From Rugosimonospora sp040255525 (lineage in GTDB: Bacteria > Actinomycetota > Actinomycetes > Mycobacteriales > Micromonosporaceae), in contig JBDZVD010000018.1 in the NCBI GenBank assembly GCA_040255525.1, positions 1 through 64,000 of the forward strand: a stretch of DNA of 64,000 nt, given 5' to 3'. The notes under the pieces were generated by a model that was given only the letters and a program-made list of their open reading frames with translations, was not told the DNA's origin and ran no database searches. The position numbers and the translations under genes were made by a program. Of this stretch, positions 18,562-27,976 are shown in pieces. The stretch's first letter is position 1. Every line of letters begins with the position of its first letter.

Positions 18562-20256
18562 ATGAAGCGCAACGCTAGACTCGGCGGCCTGCGCCGGGCC
18601 GGGCGGCGGCTCACCGTGGCCGCCACGGCCATGGCACTGATCGCCCTGCCTGCCTGCTCGCCGGACAAAAGCGCGGACAACTCGGAACCGCTGAGCCCCA
18701 GCAACCCGACGACGCTCACGGTCTGGATCACGACGGCCCAGCAGGCCCCGGCACCCGACAACAAGATCACCAAGCTGCTCAAGGACAAGCTCGGTGTCAC
18801 CATCAAGTACGAGATCGTCACGCCGGACAACGAGGACCAGAAGATCGGTGTCACGCTCGCGGGCGGTCAGTACCCCGACCTCATCGGCACCGGCGACCTG
18901 AAGCAGCGTTTCCTGGAGGGCGGCGCTCTCCGGCGCCTGGACGACATGCTGAAGACGGGGGACTACCCCAACCTCGCTGCGCACGTCAAGGACGACATCA
19001 AGAAGATGAGCTACTCGGGCGACCAGGTGGACAAGGGCCTGTACATCTTCCCGAACTACAACCGCTTCTACGGCGAGGTCACCGGCGGCACCTACTTCGG
19101 TCCCGCGTTCTGGATCCAGAAGCGTGTGCTCGCGGACGCCGGCTACCCGGACCTCAGCAACATGACGCTCGACCGCTACTTCCAGCTCATCTCGGACTAC
19201 AAGGCGAAGCACCCCCAGACCAACGGCGCCCCGACCGTCGGCTTCGAGATTCTGGCGTCCAAGGGCCGTGAGTGGGGCATGACCAACCCGCCGGCGCTGC
19301 TGGCAGGCTCCCCGAACAACGGTGGCGTCATCGTCGACAGCAACAACCACGCGTCGATCTACGCCGACAAGGACATCGCGAAAAACTTCTACAAGGTCCT
19401 CAACCAGCAGTACAGCGCGGGTCTCGTCGACCCCGAGTCGTTCACGCTGACGTACGACCAGTACACCGCGAAGCTGGCCACCGGCGCCGTCCTCGGCATG
19501 CACGACCAGGGCTGGGACTTCGGGACCGCCACCCAGTCGCTGCAGAGCGCCGGCAAGGACGAGGACACCTACGTGCCCGTCATGCCCGTCTACGACGGGG
19601 TGACGCCCTGGTACGCCGACCGCGCCGTCATGAACATCAACCAGGGGTTTGGCGTCTCGGTCTCCAGCAAGCAGCCGAAGAAGGCACTGAAGTTCCTCGA
19701 CACCATGCTCAGCGAGGAGTGGCAGAAGACGCTCTCCTGGGGCATCGCTGGCGAGGACTACCAGGTCGGCGCCGACGGCGTCTTCTCCCGCACGGACGAG
19801 CAGCGGAAGAACTCCAAGGACATCACCTGGCGTTCCCACAACCGTCTCGACGCGCTGCTCGACATGCTGCCCAAGCACCAGGGCAAGTTCTCCGACGGCA
19901 ACGCCTACAGCCCCGACGACCAGCCCGCCGAGTTCTACGCGACGCTGAGCGACTACGACAAGAACTTCATGGCGAAGTACGGCAACAAGAAGACCTGGCT
20001 TGACTTCATGAACAAGGCGCCGGAGAACCCCAAGTACTACCCGGCGTGGAACATCAAGCTCTCCGACGACGCCAACCAGGTCAACCAGCAGCTGACCGAC
20101 ACCAGCGTGCAGAACCTGCCGAAGATCATCGCCGGCAAGCCCGCCGACTTCGACAAGAACTGGCAGACCTACGTCGACTCCATCCACAAGATCGACGTCA
20201 AGGTGTACGAGGACCAAGTCAACGCTGGCATCAAGGACCGTCTGGCCAACTGGTAA
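18562..20256 (+). CDS. Sugar ABC transporter substrate-binding lipoprotein
   Basis: A 564-residue lipid-anchored binding protein that captures oligosaccharides for the two permeases that follow. The start at 18562 has AAGGAG six bases upstream. A basic n-region, a hydrophobic stretch and the lipobox LPAC (Cys at about 31) identify a type II signal peptide. The mature part is a family 1 extracellular solute-binding domain of the large LplA type (TVWITTAQQAPAPDNKI; DLIGTGDLKQRFLEGGALRRLDDML). No ATPase gene is in the locus, as is usual for this transporter type, where a housekeeping MsiK-like ATPase serves many importers. Repression through the operator at 18431 is likely. Confidence 0.92.
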   Translation: MKRNARLGGLRRAGRRLTVAATAMALIALPACSPDKSADNSEPLSPSNPTTLTVWITTAQQAPAPDNKITKLLKDKLGVTIKYEIVTPDNEDQKIGVTLAGGQYPDLIGTGDLKQRFLEGGALRRLDDMLKTGDYPNLAAHVKDDIKKMSYSGDQVDKGLYIFPNYNRFYGEVTGGTYFGPAFWIQKRVLADAGYPDLSNMTLDRYFQLISDYKAKHPQTNGAPTVGFEILASKGREWGMTNPPALLAGSPNNGGVIVDSNNHASIYADKDIAKNFYKVLNQQYSAGLVDPESFTLTYDQYTAKLATGAVLGMHDQGWDFGTATQSLQSAGKDEDTYVPVMPVYDGVTPWYADRAVMNINQGFGVSVSSKQPKKALKFLDTMLSEEWQKTLSWGIAGEDYQVGADGVFSRTDEQRKNSKDITWRSHNRLDALLDMLPKHQGKFSDGNAYSPDDQPAEFYATLSDYDKNFMAKYGNKKTWLDFMNKAPENPKYYPAWNIKLSDDANQVNQQLTDTSVQNLPKIIAGKPADFDKNWQTYVDSIHKIDVKVYEDQVNAGIKDRLANW

Positions 20257-20269
20257 CAGTCTGCGAGCA

Positions 20270-20302
20270 GTCGTGGTGGGCGGCGTGCGCCCCCACCACG
20301 AC
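20270..20302 (+). promoter_or_regulatory. Hairpin between binding protein and permease genes
   Basis: GTCGTGGTGGG at 20270-20280 pairs perfectly with CCCACCACGAC at 20292-20302 across an 11-base loop. Such structures between binding-protein and permease genes often stabilise the upstream mRNA or cause partial termination, giving more binding protein than permease. Confidence 0.6.
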
Positions 20303-20345
20303 GCGTTCTCGATTACCACCCACTGCTCCTGACGAGGTTGGACAG

Positions 20346-21398
20346 ATGACGGACGCCACGACCAGCTCCCTCGTGACCGCCACCGGGCTCGAACCGGCCC
20401 TGGAGCCCGCGAGCAGCTCGCGTGCCCAGAACCGCAAGGCCCGAAAGAATGCAGCGAAGGATCCCAAGCGCAAGATCACCTGGGACAGGGTCTGGGCGCA
20501 GCGAGCCCTCCTCGCGATGTCCGTCCCGCTGCTGCTGTACCAGATCCTGTTCAAGTACGTCCCGGTCTACGGCTGGGCGATCGCCTTCCAGCACTACAAG
20601 CCGGGTCGCGGCAGCATCTTTGACCAGCAGTGGGTGGGCCTCAATAACTTCCGCAACCTGTTCACCGGTGTCAACGGTGAGCGGTTCCGCCGGGTCGTGG
20701 TCAACACGATGGGACAGTCGGTCCTGACCCTGATCGTCGGGACCTTGGGGGCCATCGTCCTGGCGCTGCTGCTGAACGAGGTCAAGAACCTGCCGTTAAA
20801 GCGGATCCTGCAGAACATCACGTACATGCCCCACTTCCTCAGCTGGGTGATCGTGGCGAGCCTGGCATCGGTGGCGCTCTCGCTGCCCTCCTCCGGCGGG
20901 TTCATCAACCAGGGCCTCATGAGCCTGCACCTCGTCGACCATCCGGTCCTGTTCCTGACCCAGCCGAACTACTTCTGGGGGATCGTCGCCGGGACGAGCC
21001 TGTGGAAGGAGCTGGGCTGGAACACGATCCTCTACCTGGCCGCGATCACTGCGATCGACCCGGGCCTGTACGAGGCCGCCGAGGTCGACGGAGCAGGCCG
21101 CTATCGCAAGATGTTCAGCATCACGCTCCCGAGCATCAGGCCCACGATCGTCGTGCTGCTCATCATCAACAGCGGCTGGATCCTGTCCACGAACTTCGAG
21201 CTGCCGTACTTCCTCGGCAACGGCCTGGTGTCCGACAGGTCCGAGACCATCGACGTCTTCGTGCTGCGCTATGGCTACCAGCTGGGCAACTACAGCCTCG
21301 CCGTCGTCGCGGGCATCTTCAAGACCATCGTCGCCGTCATCCTGGTGGGCTCGGCGAACCTAGCGGCCAAGCGCCTCAACCAAGAGACGCTGGTCTAG
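20346..21398 (+). CDS. Sugar ABC transporter permease, LplB type
   Basis: A 350-residue inner-membrane permease of the MalF/LplB group. After a polar N-terminal tail of about 55 residues, six membrane segments follow, beginning ALLAMSVPLLLYQILFKYVPVYGW. The EAA-type loop that docks the ATPase is visible as EAAEVDGAGRYRKMFSITLPSIRP. The start at 20346 follows a GAGG about 10 bases upstream; frames further left overlap the binding protein and are shadows. It is 9 bases upstream of the partner permease gene. Confidence 0.9.
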   Translation: MTDATTSSLVTATGLEPALEPASSSRAQNRKARKNAAKDPKRKITWDRVWAQRALLAMSVPLLLYQILFKYVPVYGWAIAFQHYKPGRGSIFDQQWVGLNNFRNLFTGVNGERFRRVVVNTMGQSVLTLIVGTLGAIVLALLLNEVKNLPLKRILQNITYMPHFLSWVIVASLASVALSLPSSGGFINQGLMSLHLVDHPVLFLTQPNYFWGIVAGTSLWKELGWNTILYLAAITAIDPGLYEAAEVDGAGRYRKMFSITLPSIRPTIVVLLIINSGWILSTNFELPYFLGNGLVSDRSETIDVFVLRYGYQLGNYSLAVVAGIFKTIVAVILVGSANLAAKRLNQETLV

Positions 21399-21407
21399 GA
21401 GGACTTC

Positions 21408-22361
21408 ATGTCACGCACCACTGTCGCGAAGCCTCTGGCGCGGCGCGCATCACGAGGCGGGTCACGGCGTCGCAAGTGGACAGTCGAGCATATCATATTC
21501 ACGACGCTCAACACGACCTTCCTGCTGGCCCTCGCGGCGCTCATGATCTACCCGCTGCTGAACACGCTCGCCATCTCCCTGGACGACGGCAACGACGCCG
21601 TCCGTGGCGGGATCGGCATCTGGCCTCGGGTCTTCTCGCTGCAGAACTACGACGTCGTGTTCAACATGACCACGATCTACCAGGCGTTCTTCATGAGCGT
21701 CCTGAAGACGGTCGTGGTGGTGGCGACAAACCTGTTCTTCACCTCGATGCTCGCCTACGCGCTCAGCCGCAAAGAGTTCATCTTCCGCCGCCCGATCACC
21801 CTGATCTTCGTGCTGACGATGTACTTCGACGCCGGGCTGATCCCCAACTACCTGCTCATCAAAGACCTGGGCATGCTGAACAGCTTCCAGGCCTACTGGG
21901 TGCCGACGATCATCAGCGCGTTCAACCTGATCATCCTGCGCACGTACATGAAGTCGATCCCCGAGGAGATCATCGAGTCGGCACGGACCGACGGCGCGGG
22001 CGAGTTCCGCATGTGGTGGCAGATCGTGATGCCGCTGTGCAAGCCCACGCTGGCCGTGGTGGGTCTGTTCGTGGCCGTGGGCAGCTGGAACTCCTGGCTG
22101 GACACCCTGCTCTACAACTCAAGCGATCCGTCGTTGTCCACCCTGCAGTACGAGTTGCAGAAGCTGCTGACGAGCTCGATGAACGCCGGCATGAACTCCG
22201 TGGCCGCCACGGGCAGCGCGCACTCTGGCGGGCAGGTCACCACACCGATCGCGCTGCGGTCGGCGATCACCATGGTGGCGGCCGTCCCCATCCTGTTCGT
22301 CTACCCGTTCCTGCAGAAGCACTTCGTGTCCGGTCTCATGATCGGCTCCGTGAAGGGCTGA
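21408..22361 (+). CDS. Sugar ABC transporter permease, LplC/YtcP type
   Basis: A 317-residue second permease of the importer, the MalG-like half. AGGAGG lies six bases before the ATG. Six membrane segments are recognisable, with a short conserved ending KHFVSGLMIGSVKG that is typical of LplC/YtcP proteins, and an EAA loop variant (IIESARTDGAGEFRMWWQIVMPLCKP). It pairs with the gene immediately upstream. A dead copy of a similar permease lies at 23178. Confidence 0.9.
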   Translation: MSRTTVAKPLARRASRGGSRRRKWTVEHIIFTTLNTTFLLALAALMIYPLLNTLAISLDDGNDAVRGGIGIWPRVFSLQNYDVVFNMTTIYQAFFMSVLKTVVVVATNLFFTSMLAYALSRKEFIFRRPITLIFVLTMYFDAGLIPNYLLIKDLGMLNSFQAYWVPTIISAFNLIILRTYMKSIPEEIIESARTDGAGEFRMWWQIVMPLCKPTLAVVGLFVAVGSWNSWLDTLLYNSSDPSLSTLQYELQKLLTSSMNAGMNSVAATGSAHSGGQVTTPIALRSAITMVAAVPILFVYPFLQKHFVSGLMIGSVKG

Positions 22362-22441
22362 TGGCGCCGGCCTCCCGCCCACCGCGGCAGGCCGACCCCG
22401 TCCTCAGGACCCGCAACTCCGCACACTGAAAGGCCCCGACC

Positions 22442-23059
22442 ATCTTCCGTTACAATCCCGCCTCGCGACTGTGGCGCATCCTGGACTCGCTCGGCTCCGT
22501 CATCGTGATCAGCCTGTTCTGGCTCGTGAGCCTCGGCCTTGTCGTGACGGCGGGAGCGGGAACGGTGGTCGCCTACGAGGTGTGCCGCCGGTACGTCCTG
22601 GGCAAGGACGCAGGCCCCTGGGCCATCGCCACGAAGGCCTTGCGGCAGAGCTGGAGGCAGGCGACCGTCATCGGCCTGCTGGCCGTCCCGGTCGCGGCCG
22701 TGGGCATCCTCACGCTCTCCTACCTGCCCACTCTCGGGCTGGCCGAGGTCTGGGTGCCGCTCATTGTCGTCGGACTTTTCCTCCTGCTCCTGGTCTTCTG
22801 GTGCCTCCCCCTCGCAGCCCGCTTCACCAACCCCACCTGGCGCCAGGTGCGCAACGGGCTCACGTTGGGGCTGACGACGCCCAGCCTGACGTTCCTGCTC
22901 GGGATCGCCGTGGTCCTCGGGGGCGTCGCCATCTGGAACTTCATGCCTGCGGTGTTCGTGGCGCCCGGCCTGATCCTCCTGTGGTGGTGCTACCTGCTCG
23001 AGCGGTTCTTCGTCGCCCGGGGGTACGTGCAACCGGAGCCGAAGGAGGCGGAGGTCTGA
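22442..23059 (+). CDS. YesL-like (DUF624) membrane protein, apparent ATC start
   Basis: A roughly 206-residue membrane protein of the YesL/DUF624 family, commonly encoded beside LplB/LplC sugar importers; its exact role is unknown. Homologous sequence (FRYNPASRLWRILDSLG) starts right after an ATC codon at 22442, where relatives have the start ATG, with GAAAGG about 8 bases upstream. The first in-frame GTG is at 22505, which would delete the first membrane segment's start. Four or five hydrophobic segments follow (VISLFWLVSLGLVVTAGAG; VIGLLAVPVAAVGILTL; LIVVGLFLLLLVFWCLPLAA; LTFLLGIAVVLGGVAIW). Either ATC is used as a weak start or the start codon has mutated. Confidence 0.7.
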   Translation: MFRYNPASRLWRILDSLGSVIVISLFWLVSLGLVVTAGAGTVVAYEVCRRYVLGKDAGPWAIATKALRQSWRQATVIGLLAVPVAAVGILTLSYLPTLGLAEVWVPLIVVGLFLLLLVFWCLPLAARFTNPTWRQVRNGLTLGLTTPSLTFLLGIAVVLGGVAIWNFMPAVFVAPGLILLWWCYLLERFFVARGYVQPEPKEAEV

Positions 23060-23177
23060 CGCTCTCCAGCCGTGGACCTGAGTTGTCTCGGGGTGAGGCT
23101 CCGTCAAGGCTGAGCATGCCCGGCGATGTCGGTCAGTGGCGTGGACCGCCGATCACCGCGGGTCCACGCCGCCGAAG

Positions 23178-23581
23178 TCGTTCTTCGAGAGCCTGCCGCG
23201 CGAGATCGAGGAGGCCGCTCAGATTGACGGGCTCGGCTGGTTCGGCATCTTCGTCCGGATCGTGCTGCCGCTGTCGAAGGCCGTCTTGGCGACGATGATC
23301 CTGTTCTACGCGGTCAGCTACTGGAATGACTGGTTCACTGCATTCCTCTACCTCGACAACAACAACCTCTTCCCGCTGTCGCTCTTCCTGCGCAACCTCA
23401 TCGCGGGCGCGTCAACCACCATCGCCGAGAGCGCCGCTGCCGTCGGCACGACCTCTGCCATCATCTCCCCAACATTCAGACCGTGACGATGATCCTGGCG
23501 ATCATCCCGATCCTGTTCATCTACCCGTTCGTGCAGCGGCACTTCGTGTCGGGAGTGATGCTCGGCTCCGTCAAGGGGTAA
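23178..23581 (+). pseudogene. C-terminal remnant of a second sugar ABC permease, frameshifted
   Basis: The frame starts without a start codon at SFFESLPREIEEAAQIDGLGWF, the EAA loop of a MalG/LplC permease, and continues through VLATMILFYAVSYWNDWF. Near 23470 the frame shifts: one frame stops at 23486 while the next carries on with TVTMILAIIPILFIYPFVQRHF and the typical terminal GVMLGSVKG to TAA at 23581. The first half of the gene is absent. It shows that another importer operon once lay ahead of the GH36 gene. Confidence 0.85.
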
Positions 23582-23627
23582 CCGTAGGCGCGGACAGCTT
23601 TCGACAGGGTCTTTGAAAGGAGTAGTT

Positions 23628-25718
23628 GTGGAGGTCCTGAAGGACTACGTCCTCGGGGACACGATCGCCCGCTACCTGCAGCCCGGTCCGGGCGGAGCTG
23701 TGGGACTGATGCTCTTCCCGGCCGCGATGGCGGGCCAGATCGCCGAGAAGTCGTCTGCCATCGACTCGCTCGTCCAGATCAAGACCGTCGGTGACACATA
23801 CTCGGGCGGTTCGGCCGGTCGTTCGTTGCGGAACGGGGGCACTGTCGCCACGCTCACCCTCGAGTCGCAGCGCGAGGACACGACCGACGCCGGTGTCACC
23901 GTCGTGACCCTCCTGCGCACGCACCAAGGGTGCCTCGTCGAACACCATCTACGGTGGCAATCGGGCGAGGCCGCGCTGGACTCATTTACTGTCCTTCGCA
24001 ACGAGGGACCGGACACGGTGACGCTAGAGCTGCTCTCGTCGTTCTCGCTCACTGGCCTGACACCCTTCGCCGGTGACCAGGCCCCCGGCGATCTGATCCT
24101 GCACAGGCTGCGCAGCGCCTGGTCGGGCGAGGGGCGTCTGGTGTCTGACCACGTCGAGGACCTGAGCCTGGAGCCAGCCTGGGCCAGCTGGGATCGGTGT
24201 CTGCGCTTCGGTCAGGTCGGATCTTGGCCAGTGCACGGGTTCTTCCCGACGGCGTTCGTCGAGGACAGCCGCGCTGGCGTGTGCTGGGGCGTGCAGATTG
24301 CCCACCCGGCCTCGTGGCAGATCGAGCTTGGCCGGACGGACGCCGCCCTCAACCTGTCGGGAGGGCTAGCGGACCGTGAGCTTGGCCACTGGACGAAGAG
24401 CGTGGCTCCCGGGGAGGAGTTCCGTACCCCCGTCGCGTACCTGACGGTCACACGGGGTGGAGTGGACGACGCCGCCCACCGGTTGACGGCTCGCCACCAG
24501 CTCTTCCTGGATGTGCCCGCAGTCGAAGAGGCTCTGCCGGTCATCTTCAACGAATACTGCACCACGTGGGGTTCGCCGTCGCCGCAGAGCCTTCGGGCGA
24601 TCGTCGACCGGCTTGCGGGCAAAGGGATCCGATACCTCGTCATCGACAGCGGCTGGTACAAGGCCGAGGGCAGTGAATGGTTCAACGGTCACGGCGACTG
24701 GGAACTGGACCGCCGAGCGTTCCCCGACGGGCTGACCGCGGCGCTTGATCACGTGCGGTCCGCCGGGATGATCCCCGGCATCTGGTTCGAGTTCGAGACG
24801 GTTGGCTCCCGGGCCACGTCATTCACGCTGACCGACCACCTGCTCAAGCGCGACGGCGTCCCCGTCACTGTAGGCGACCGGCGCTTCTGGGACTTCCGCG
24901 ACCCGTTCGTGATCGGGTACCTCAAGGAGCGGATGATCGGCTTCCTCAAGGCCAACGGCTTCGGCTATCTCAAAGTCGACTACAACAACAGCATCGGAAT
25001 CGGGTGCGACGGGGCAGAGTCCCTCGGTGAGGGGTTGCGCCAGCAGATGGCCGCAGTACAGGGCTTCTTCCGGATGATCCGCGAGGAGATGCCGGAGCTC
25101 GTGATTGAGAACTGCGCGTCCGGCGGCCACCGGCTGGAGCCCTCAATGCTGGCCCTCACAAGCATGTCGTCCTTCTCGGACGCCCACGAGTGCGCGGAGA
25201 TCCCCATCATCGCCGCCAACGTGCAACGCGCACTGCTCCCGCGGCAGAGCCAGATCTGGGCAGTGCTGCGCGCGCGGGACTCCCCACAGCGGCTTGCGTA
25301 CTCGCTCACCGCCGCCGTGCTCGGCCGGATGTGCCTATCGGGTGAGATCCACGAACTGAGTGACGAGCAGTGGGACGTGGTCTCCCGGGCAATCTCCTTC
25401 TACCGGTCGGCGGTCCCGGTGATCAAGAACGGTGTCAGTCACCGGTTCGGACCGAAGGTGAGGAGCTATCGGCGCCCCGAAGGGTGGCAGGCAGTCCGGC
25501 GATTGTCCAACGACGGCGCTCAGATCCTGGTCGTCGCCCACCGGTTCAGAGCCGCTGAGCGAACTCCGATCGAGGTTCCTTTGCCACCGGGCAGGTACGA
25601 GGTCAGCGACCTCTACTCCCACCGCGAGATCGTGGTCGAGCTGACCGAGGACCTAGTAGCGGTGGAGCTGGATGAGCCGTTCTCTGCCGCGGCATTGGTG
25701 CTCACGCAGATCGAGTGA
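23628..25718 (+). CDS. GH36 alpha-galactosidase
   Basis: A 696-residue cytoplasmic alpha-galactosidase. GTG at 23628 is taken as start because AAAGGAG lies five bases upstream; the TTG at 23613 overlaps that ribosome binding site. The N-terminal beta-supersandwich is followed by a barrel with WFEFETVG, the nucleophile Asp451 in LKVDYNNS and the acid/base Asp518 in SFSDAHE preceded by ENCASGGHRLEPSML. Length fits the MelA/RafA-like bacterial group. It follows the dead permease directly, as in raffinose or galactoside utilisation operons. Together with the secreted GH27 it gives the strain both outer and inner alpha-galactosidase activity. Confidence 0.92.
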   Translation: MEVLKDYVLGDTIARYLQPGPGGAVGLMLFPAAMAGQIAEKSSAIDSLVQIKTVGDTYSGGSAGRSLRNGGTVATLTLESQREDTTDAGVTVVTLLRTHQGCLVEHHLRWQSGEAALDSFTVLRNEGPDTVTLELLSSFSLTGLTPFAGDQAPGDLILHRLRSAWSGEGRLVSDHVEDLSLEPAWASWDRCLRFGQVGSWPVHGFFPTAFVEDSRAGVCWGVQIAHPASWQIELGRTDAALNLSGGLADRELGHWTKSVAPGEEFRTPVAYLTVTRGGVDDAAHRLTARHQLFLDVPAVEEALPVIFNEYCTTWGSPSPQSLRAIVDRLAGKGIRYLVIDSGWYKAEGSEWFNGHGDWELDRRAFPDGLTAALDHVRSAGMIPGIWFEFETVGSRATSFTLTDHLLKRDGVPVTVGDRRFWDFRDPFVIGYLKERMIGFLKANGFGYLKVDYNNSIGIGCDGAESLGEGLRQQMAAVQGFFRMIREEMPELVIENCASGGHRLEPSMLALTSMSSFSDAHECAEIPIIAANVQRALLPRQSQIWAVLRARDSPQRLAYSLTAAVLGRMCLSGEIHELSDEQWDVVSRAISFYRSAVPVIKNGVSHRFGPKVRSYRRPEGWQAVRRLSNDGAQILVVAHRFRAAERTPIEVPLPPGRYEVSDLYSHREIVVELTEDLVAVELDEPFSAAALVLTQIE

Positions 25719-25803
25719 GTTATGCCGGGAACCCCGGTCCGGTTGGCGTCATTGGACTCGCCACCGTCTCGCAAGGTAATCGCACCCAGGCGCAGGCGCC
25801 TAC

Positions 25804-25813
25804 GTATCGATAA
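25804..25813. promoter_or_regulatory. LacI-type operator upstream of the GH120 gene
   Basis: GTATCGATAA differs by one base from the palindrome at 15972 and sits 23 bases before the GH120 start, overlapping the likely transcription start region. Confidence 0.65.
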
Positions 25814-25836
25814 AGCTCTTCAGATGGAGATCATAA

Positions 25837-27918
25837 ATGGCCAGCGGCGCTCCTACTTTCCCCGTCCCTGACGCTGACGTTCCCGGCAGGGAGCTGCACG
25901 TCGCGAAGTCTGGTTCCGACACCGCCGCCGGAACCGCGGAAGCCCCCCTGCTCACGATCGGTGCTGCCGCCGCGCTGGCTCAGCCGGGGGACACCGTCGT
26001 CGTGCATGAAGGCGTGTACCGCGAGTGGGTAAACCCGCCGCGCGGCGGTACGGCTGCTGCGCCGATCACCTACCAGGCTGCGCTGGGCGCGGACGGCCTG
26101 TTCGAGACGGTGACGATCTCGGGTGCTGAGGTGATCACCGACTGGCGCCCGCACGCGGGCTCGGCGGGCCGGGTCTGGGTGGCGACGGTGCCGAACACCC
26201 TGTTCGGGTCGCGCAACCCGTACCTCGAACGCATCGGTGGGGACTGGTTCTTCGACCAGGTCAACACCTGGCACACCGGCGAGGTGTATCTCGACGGCAA
26301 GTCGTTGTACGAGTCGCCGACCATGGCCGGCGTCGAGCACCCCGAGGTCACCGTGGACTCATTCGACCAGGCGGGCTCGCTGCTGACCTGGTACTGCGAG
26401 GTGGGCGACGACGTCACCACGATCTGGGCGAACTTCGGGGACGCCGACCCGGCGGAGCACCAGATCGAGATCAACGCGCGCACGTTCGTCTTCTGGCCCG
26501 CTGCCACGGGCATCAACCACATCACCGTGCGCGGGTTCACCCTGACGAAGGCCGCCACGCAGTGGGCCCCGCCCACGGCGCTGCAAGAGGGCCTGATCGG
26601 CCCGCACTGGTCGAAGGGCTGGGTGATCGAGGACAACACGATCACCGACTCGAAGAACGTCGGCGTCTCGCTGGGCAAAGAAGCAAGTACCGGGCAGAAC
26701 GAGGCGGCCGCAGGGCCGAAGGGCGCCAAGGGCGGCACACAGCGCGAGCGCGAGGTGATCCAGCGGGCGCTCGCCCTGCGCGGGCCCGCCGCGGGCGAGC
26801 CGCACCCGTGGGACCGGGAGCACGTCGGCTCCCACACGGTGCGCCGCAACACGATCCGCGACTGCGAACAGGCCGGCATCGTCGGGCACCTGGGAGCGGC
26901 CTTCTCGGCCATCACCGACAATCACATCTCCCGCATCCACGTGAAGCGACAATGGCACGGCGCCGAGGTGGCCGGCATCAAGCTGCACGCCGCGATCGAC
27001 ACCGTGATCAGCGGGAATACCATCCATCACACGCACCGAGCCCTGTGGCTCGACTGGCAGGCCCAGGGCACCCTGGTGCGGCGCAACGTCTTCTACGCCT
27101 CCACCGCCGAAGACTTCATGATCGAGGTCTGCCACGGCCCCTACCTCGTGGACTCGAACCTGTTCCTGTCCCCGTGGGCGGTCAAGGACATGTCCACCGG
27201 CGGCGCCTACGTGCACAACTACATCGCCGGTCGCATCGCGAACTGCACCGAGCACCAGCGGTACACCCCGTACCACCTCCCGCACTCCACGGCCGTTTAC
27301 GGAGTCTCGAACATCCTCGGTGGAGACAACCGTTTCTACAACAACGTCTTCGTCGGCGACCGCGCACGCGCCGAGCACACCGAACCGCAGTCGGAGCCGA
27401 GGCTCGCGAGCTTCTGGTCCGGCGCGATCGACATGGACGGCGTGCCCGGGCAGGCCACGTTCGTGCCCACCCCGGTGGGCACCTCGCAGTACGACGCCTA
27501 CCCGACGGCGCAGGACTACCCGAACGAGCACGGCAGCGCGCTGGCCGGGCCGCGCCTCCCGGTCTGGATCGAGGGCAACCTCTACGCGGAGGGCGCCGAG
27601 CCGTTCCGCGCGGAACCTACGGCCATCATCACAGGCGCATCACCCGTGCGAGTCGAGGTGCTCGACACCGCTGCCGGCACCCTTCGCGTCGAGGTGAGCC
27701 ACCCGGGCGGCACCCACGTGGTCGCCCCGGTGACCACCGAGCGCCTCGGGACCAGCTACCAAGCCGAGATGGGCTACACCAACCCCGACGGGTCTGACCT
27801 GGACCTCAGCGCCGACCTCTGTGGGATCCTCCGAGGCGAGGTCGTGCCCGGGCCGTTCGCCGCATCGGCGCCCGTCACCCGGATACTCACCGCGCCCAAA
27901 CCGGCGGGCCGGCGCTAG
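25837..27918 (+). CDS. GH120 beta-xylosidase (right-handed beta-helix)
   Basis: A 693-residue enzyme of the rare GH120 family, known from the Thermoanaerobacterium XylC. The ATG at 25837 follows GGAG by seven bases. Shared blocks include GDTVVVHEGVYREWV near 50, WAPPTALQEGLIGP, WSKGWVIEDNTI, GIVGHLGAAFS and AGIKLHAAIDTVISGN. The XylC nucleophile Asp and acid/base Glu correspond to Asp406 (LWLDWQAQGT) and Glu430 (MIEVCHGPYLVD). It lacks a signal peptide and probably releases xylose from imported xylo-oligosaccharides. An operator 23 bases upstream ties it to the LacI regulon. General annotation tools may label it only as a parallel beta-helix protein. Confidence 0.9.
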   Translation: MASGAPTFPVPDADVPGRELHVAKSGSDTAAGTAEAPLLTIGAAAALAQPGDTVVVHEGVYREWVNPPRGGTAAAPITYQAALGADGLFETVTISGAEVITDWRPHAGSAGRVWVATVPNTLFGSRNPYLERIGGDWFFDQVNTWHTGEVYLDGKSLYESPTMAGVEHPEVTVDSFDQAGSLLTWYCEVGDDVTTIWANFGDADPAEHQIEINARTFVFWPAATGINHITVRGFTLTKAATQWAPPTALQEGLIGPHWSKGWVIEDNTITDSKNVGVSLGKEASTGQNEAAAGPKGAKGGTQREREVIQRALALRGPAAGEPHPWDREHVGSHTVRRNTIRDCEQAGIVGHLGAAFSAITDNHISRIHVKRQWHGAEVAGIKLHAAIDTVISGNTIHHTHRALWLDWQAQGTLVRRNVFYASTAEDFMIEVCHGPYLVDSNLFLSPWAVKDMSTGGAYVHNYIAGRIANCTEHQRYTPYHLPHSTAVYGVSNILGGDNRFYNNVFVGDRARAEHTEPQSEPRLASFWSGAIDMDGVPGQATFVPTPVGTSQYDAYPTAQDYPNEHGSALAGPRLPVWIEGNLYAEGAEPFRAEPTAIITGASPVRVEVLDTAAGTLRVEVSHPGGTHVVAPVTTERLGTSYQAEMGYTNPDGSDLDLSADLCGILRGEVVPGPFAASAPVTRILTAPKPAGRR

Positions 27919-27976
27919 GTCCGGCCCCGGAGTGCCTCAGCGGTGGCGGAACGGCGCGCCGATGCCCCTGTGTTTG

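Noticed and set aside
18499..20319. A 606-codon minus-strand open frame
   Set aside because: Antisense shadow of the binding-protein gene, which has a lipoprotein signal and a clear family match.
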